DNA of 7,683 bases from Bacillota bacterium (GTDB taxonomy: Bacteria; Bacillota; Clostridia; Peptostreptococcales; Natronincolaceae), in the NCBI GenBank assembly GCA_023387935.1, contig JAEWHG010000173.1, forward strand, positions 1-7,683. The letters are read 5' to 3'. Below, piece after piece: positions 4,978 through 7,683 of this stretch (the stretch's first letter is position 1; every line of letters starts with the position of its first letter). The notes under the pieces were generated by a model. That model saw only the letters and a program-made list of their open reading frames with translations, was not told the origin of the DNA and ran no database searches. Position numbers and translations under genes: made by a program.

Positions 4978-5968
4978 AATTAATTTAGATAGCTTAAGAA
5001 AAGACAAAGGTTTTATAGAAAGGTTTGGCATAGAAGATAAGGAAGAGTTTTCTGTTTTAGGTCAGGGAGAATATAATATTAACTATATTTTTAATTCAAA
5101 AACTTATAATAAAAAATTAGTGCTAAGAATAGCAACAAATAGTCAGATGGATCTAAATAACCAAATTAGATATGAGCATGAAGCTTTAGAATTACTAAAT
5201 AAGACGAATAGAACGCCAAAGTCTATCTATTGTGATGATAGAAAAGAAATAATACCTTATGGTTTTTTAGTTATGGAGTATCTTCCGGGAAATCATTTAA
5301 ATTATAAAAAAGATTTAAAATTTGCAGCAGAGGCTTTGGCAGATATTCATAATGAATCTATACCAAAAACTAATAATCTAATAAAACCAGAAAATCCAAT
5401 AGAAGCCATCTATGAAGAATGTTTGAAGATGTTTGAGAAATATAAAATATCAAAATATATGGATGTAAATACTAAAGATAATATAGAATACTTACTAGAA
5501 AAGGGAAAGAATATAAAGACTATCGATATAGGAAATAGAACGATCATAAATACTGAGTTAAACTCAGGAAATTTCCTTATAAATGGAGAAGAAGATAATA
5601 ACTACATAGTGGACTGGGAGAAGCCGCTATATGGATATCCAGCACAAGATCTAGGACATTTTTTAGCGCCTACAACAACATTTTGGAAGACGGATGTTAT
5701 TTTATCTAGAGAAGAAGTTTCTTTTTTTATAAAGGAGTATTGCGAAAATTCGAATCAATACAAAGATGAAAGAGAACTTTGGAATTCTGTAAAGAATTAT
5801 CTATCTATGAATTGTCTAAGAGGTATAACTTGGTGCGCTATGGCCTATGTGGAGTACCAAGATCCAGACAAGCTTATATCCAATGATTATACCTATCGGA
5901 AAATTAAAACCTATTTGTCTTGGGAGTTTTTAAATAGGATAAAGGAAGAATATTTAAATGAATATTAA
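4970..5968 (+). CDS. APH-fold phosphotransferase-like protein with altered catalytic loop
   Basis: This 332-residue cytosolic protein has the aminoglycoside phosphotransferase/choline kinase fold. The glycine loop is VLGQGEYNINYIF (29-41), the VLRI strand 51-54, the helix-C glutamate region RYEHEA (67-72), the hinge FLVMEYLPG (99-107), and the DFG-equivalent IVDWE (213-217) with GYPAQDLGHFL (222-232). The catalytic loop is unusual: the normal HGDxxxxN appears as N194-T-E196-LNSG-N201, with Glu for the catalytic Asp. ATG 4970 was chosen because it overlaps the upstream stop by 8 bases with GGGAAAG (4953-4959) before it. In-frame GTG 4961 and ATG 4919 would lie deeper in the upstream gene. Placed between two transferase genes, it may phosphorylate a small sugar or nucleoside, or bind it without catalysis. 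It is not likely to be a resistance enzyme. Confidence 0.82.
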   Translation: MNRINLDSLRKDKGFIERFGIEDKEEFSVLGQGEYNINYIFNSKTYNKKLVLRIATNSQMDLNNQIRYEHEALELLNKTNRTPKSIYCDDRKEIIPYGFLVMEYLPGNHLNYKKDLKFAAEALADIHNESIPKTNNLIKPENPIEAIYEECLKMFEKYKISKYMDVNTKDNIEYLLEKGKNIKTIDIGNRTIINTELNSGNFLINGEEDNNYIVDWEKPLYGYPAQDLGHFLAPTTTFWKTDVILSREEVSFFIKEYCENSNQYKDERELWNSVKNYLSMNCLRGITWCAMAYVEYQDPDKLISNDYTYRKIKTYLSWEFLNRIKEEYLNEY

Positions 5969-6647
5969 AATAGACAAGAAAATTTCAATTATTGTTCCTG
6001 TATATAATGAGGCCCTTACCATAAATAAGTTAATAGATAATTTAAAGCAGTTTAAAGATCATTGCGAAATTATATTTGTAGATGGTGGAAGTAATGATGG
6101 AACGAATAGAATAATTGAAGAAAAACATAGACTTGTCTATTCCCCTCAAAAAGGTCGATCCCATCAAATGAACTATGGAGCTTCACTAGCAAAGGGAGAC
6201 ATACTTTTATTTTTACATGCAGATAGTTTTTTGCCTAGTGATGCTCTTAATCAAATCCAAAGAATAATTTACAAAGGCCATAAAGTTGGTTGTTTTAAAA
6301 TAAGATTTAACAGTAGAAGTATTCTTATGAAAATATGTGGCTTTATGTCCAACTTAAGAGTTAGACTAAGAAATATAGCTTTTGGGGATCAAGGAATATT
6401 TATAGATAGAAGCTATTTTTATGAATTGGGGGGATTTCCAGAGATCCCTCTTATGGAAGATTATCAGTTGTCAATGGATATAAAAGCTAATGGAGAGCGA
6501 ATAACATTAGCAAAAACAACAATTGAAACCTCAGAAAGACGATTTGTAAAAAAAGGCAGACTTAGGACGATGATAAGAATGCAAAGACTACAATATATGT
6601 ATAGAAAAGGAGAAGATATTGAAGTAATTGCAAATCTATATAAATAG
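5958..6647 (+). CDS. TIGR04283 family-2 glycosyltransferase (rSAM/selenodomain-associated transferase 2)
   Basis: This 229-residue GT-A glycosyltransferase belongs to family 2. Motifs run in the expected order: ISIIVPVYNEA (9-19), VDGGSNDGT (41-49), the TIGR04283-type GRSHQMNYGA (66-75), the LLFLHAD loop (83-89, D89 as the DxD-like metal site), FGDQGIF (142-148), GGFPEIPLMED (158-168, likely catalytic-base region) and TSERRF (191-196). No membrane segment is evident, so the acceptor should be cytosolic or at the membrane face. AAAGGAAG (5941-5948) sits 9 bases before the ATG, and the start overlaps the kinase-like gene by 11 bases. The tight order transferase 1, kinase-like, transferase 2 suggests consecutive steps of one pathway. 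The sugar donor and acceptor cannot be read from the sequence. Confidence 0.92.
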   Translation: MNIKIDKKISIIVPVYNEALTINKLIDNLKQFKDHCEIIFVDGGSNDGTNRIIEEKHRLVYSPQKGRSHQMNYGASLAKGDILLFLHADSFLPSDALNQIQRIIYKGHKVGCFKIRFNSRSILMKICGFMSNLRVRLRNIAFGDQGIFIDRSYFYELGGFPEIPLMEDYQLSMDIKANGERITLAKTTIETSERRFVKKGRLRTMIRMQRLQYMYRKGEDIEVIANLYK

Positions 6648-6734
6648 GAAAATGAAAGATTAGACAGTAAAGTACTTAACAGAGCTGAGAAAATATCTAA
6701 GGGGATAAGCACAGTAAAAAACAGGAGTGATACT

Positions 6735-7598
6735 ATGGCTAGAAAAATAATAATAGATTGCGATAATACTTTTTCCATAGATGGTTGTGATATAGATGAT
6801 GGTCTTGCAATTATATACACTTTAGCTCAAGAGGATACAGAAGTATTAGGGATAAATACAACCTTTGGAAATAATAAATTAGATGTTGTATATCCAAATA
6901 CAATTTCTTTTATGAAGAATATTGGATATTCACAAATTCCGGTTTATAAAGGTTCAGAGGATTCTTATAAAGATAATGAAGCTGCAAAATTTCTAGTAGA
7001 GATGGCAGATAAGTATAATGGGCAATTATCTATATTGGCAACAGGATCTTTAACAAATTTACACCATGCTTGGCAGATTGATCATAATTTTTATGAAAAA
7101 ATAAAAGATATTTCATTAATGGGTGGGATAACTGAACCATTAGTAATAAACAAGAAAATTTTAAATGAATTAAATTTTTCTTGCAATTATAAAGCAGCTT
7201 TAAATGTATTAGAATATGGAAAAAACATTATCATAGCTACAGGAAATACTTGTTTAGATGGATTTTTTACTAGAGAAAGATTTAATAAACTAAAAGATGG
7301 AACTGATTTTGAAAAATGGCTTTTTACTGAGTGTCAATATTGGTTTGATAGAGAGCAAAATGTTTTTGAAAATAAAGGAATATATATTTGGGATATACTT
7401 CCAGCATCAGCCCTTTTAAATCCAAATTTATTTATAGAAAACACTCTAGATATTGCTCCAGATGAGGAATCTATACAAAAAGGCTTGCTACTTGGAAAAG
7501 GAAAAATGAGAAAAGTTATTATACCAAAAATAAAAGATATAGATGAATATATAGAACATGTATATGAACAATATAAGATTTTTGGAGAAAAACGCTAA
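6735..7598 (+). CDS. Atypical nucleoside hydrolase (IUNH superfamily)
   Basis: This 287-residue cytosolic protein is of the inosine-uridine nucleoside hydrolase superfamily, which splits N-glycosidic bonds of nucleosides to base and ribose with a Ca2+ ion. The N-terminal Asp cluster reads DCDNTFSIDGCDIDDGLAI (8-26): both Asp pairs are present, but they are separated by a longer insert than the standard DxDPGxDD. Other motifs are TTFGN (42-46), LATGSLTNL (101-109), SLMGG (127-131), ELNFSCNYKAA (145-155) and WD (219-220). At the last site, Asp220 is kept but the usual His before it is Trp, and N151 replaces a common Asp. The substrate may therefore not be a plain nucleoside. AGGAGTG (6723-6729) precedes the ATG. 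It follows the glycosyltransferase by 87 bases on the same strand and is the last gene before a convergent terminator. Confidence 0.87.
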   Translation: MARKIIIDCDNTFSIDGCDIDDGLAIIYTLAQEDTEVLGINTTFGNNKLDVVYPNTISFMKNIGYSQIPVYKGSEDSYKDNEAAKFLVEMADKYNGQLSILATGSLTNLHHAWQIDHNFYEKIKDISLMGGITEPLVINKKILNELNFSCNYKAALNVLEYGKNIIIATGNTCLDGFFTRERFNKLKDGTDFEKWLFTECQYWFDREQNVFENKGIYIWDILPASALLNPNLFIENTLDIAPDEESIQKGLLLGKGKMRKVIIPKIKDIDEYIEHVYEQYKIFGEKR

Positions 7599-7608
7599 TT
7601 TAAAACTT

Positions 7609-7651
7609 AAAGATAAGTTTATTTTTCAGGTATGAAAATAAGCTTATCTTT
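7609..7651. terminator. Bidirectional convergent terminator
   Basis: AAAGATAAGTTTATTTT (7609-7625) pairs with AAAATAAGCTTATCTTT (7635-7651) over 17 positions with one G-T pair and a 9-base loop. It lies 10 bases after the nucleoside hydrolase stop. The plus-strand trail begins GTCTAATTCT, and on the minus strand the stem is followed by AAGTTTTAAATT, so both directions have modest U content. It separates the operon from a convergent gene, and its right arm lies in that gene's coding end. Confidence 0.75.
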
Positions 7652-7683
7652 GTCTAATTCTATATGAACCCTATCACCCTCTG
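7619..7683 (-). CDS. C-terminal end of a minus-strand gene, possibly an ABC-transporter ATPase (partial)
   Basis: On the minus strand, the frame entering from the window edge reads EGDRVHIELDKDKLIFIPEK and stops at TAA (complement of 7619-7621). The pattern G-D-x-V-x-[IV]-x-[IL]-D-x-D-K-L-x-F is typical of the TOBE-type C-terminal domain of importer ATPases (for example the Fe3+, polyamine or sulfate/molybdate class). Only about 20 residues are visible, so the family call is tentative. The gene converges on the nucleoside hydrolase and its last codons form part of the shared terminator hairpin. It is probably unrelated in function to the operon. Confidence 0.5.
   Translation of the reverse strand, partial: EGDRVHIELDKDKLIFIPEK

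Noticed and set aside
6680..6720. GCTGAGA and GGGGATAAGC resembling parts of a TPP riboswitch
   Set aside because: The whole gap is 87 bases, the other conserved arms are missing, and no thiamine gene follows.
6464..6820. 118-codon minus-strand open frame
   Set aside because: It is antisense to the ends of the glycosyltransferase and nucleoside hydrolase genes. Its Ser/Leu/Ile-rich sequence is what the reverse of Lys/Glu-rich AT-rich genes gives.

Overview
The window is AT-rich with strong purine-rich Shine-Dalgarno sites. Its protein families (HdrB/GlpC-type iron-sulfur protein, TVP38/TMEM64 membrane proteins, rSAM/selenodomain-associated transferases) suggest an anaerobic, low-GC Firmicute of the Clostridia type. 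The species cannot be told from this sequence. No rRNA, tRNA or CRISPR array was seen.

Positions 1-812 form a scarred, mostly non-functional stretch. It holds the 3' end of an unidentified plus-strand gene (to 128), a leftward intrinsic terminator (173-198), and three helically phased TGCCACC repeats that may be the end of a lost IS21-type element (230-257). A decayed, internally deleted IS3-family insertion sequence follows (about 311-672). It keeps its RBS-masking hairpin and its A AAA AAG frameshift site but has lost its start codon and most of its transposase. A possible C-terminal remnant of a membrane-protein gene ends at 760. A promoter lying across that remnant (738-766) probably drives the first intact gene.

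Positions 813-3485 hold three separately spaced genes, the second and third each with a good candidate promoter. They encode a cytosolic protein with a dicluster ferredoxin domain and two CCG domains (813-1952), a TVP38/TMEM64 membrane protein (2114-2812), and an exported rhodanese-fold lipoprotein (3000-3485). A long hairpin (3514-3555) separates the lipoprotein gene from the next block.

Positions 3591-7598 look like one transcription unit: a second TVP38/TMEM64 protein, a DUF2064/TIGR04282 nucleotidyltransferase-like protein, an APH-fold kinase-like protein with an altered catalytic loop, a TIGR04283 family-2 glycosyltransferase, and, after 87 bases, an atypical nucleoside hydrolase. The first four are separated by 1 nt or overlap by 8 and 11 nt. 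A convergent hairpin terminator (7609-7651) closes the unit and overlaps the 3' end of a minus-strand gene, possibly an ABC-transporter ATPase.

TIGR04282 and TIGR04283 were named for co-occurrence with the radical SAM protein now called ArsS (arsenosugar biosynthesis), but no arsS or other radical SAM gene lies in this window. My inference is a sugar or nucleoside activation and transfer pathway: the hydrolase frees a sugar, the kinase and nucleotidyltransferase activate it, and the glycosyltransferase transfers it. This would be coupled to membrane transport (two TVP38 proteins), extracytoplasmic sulfur or selenium chemistry (rhodanese) and an iron-sulfur electron carrier. The substrate is unknown.
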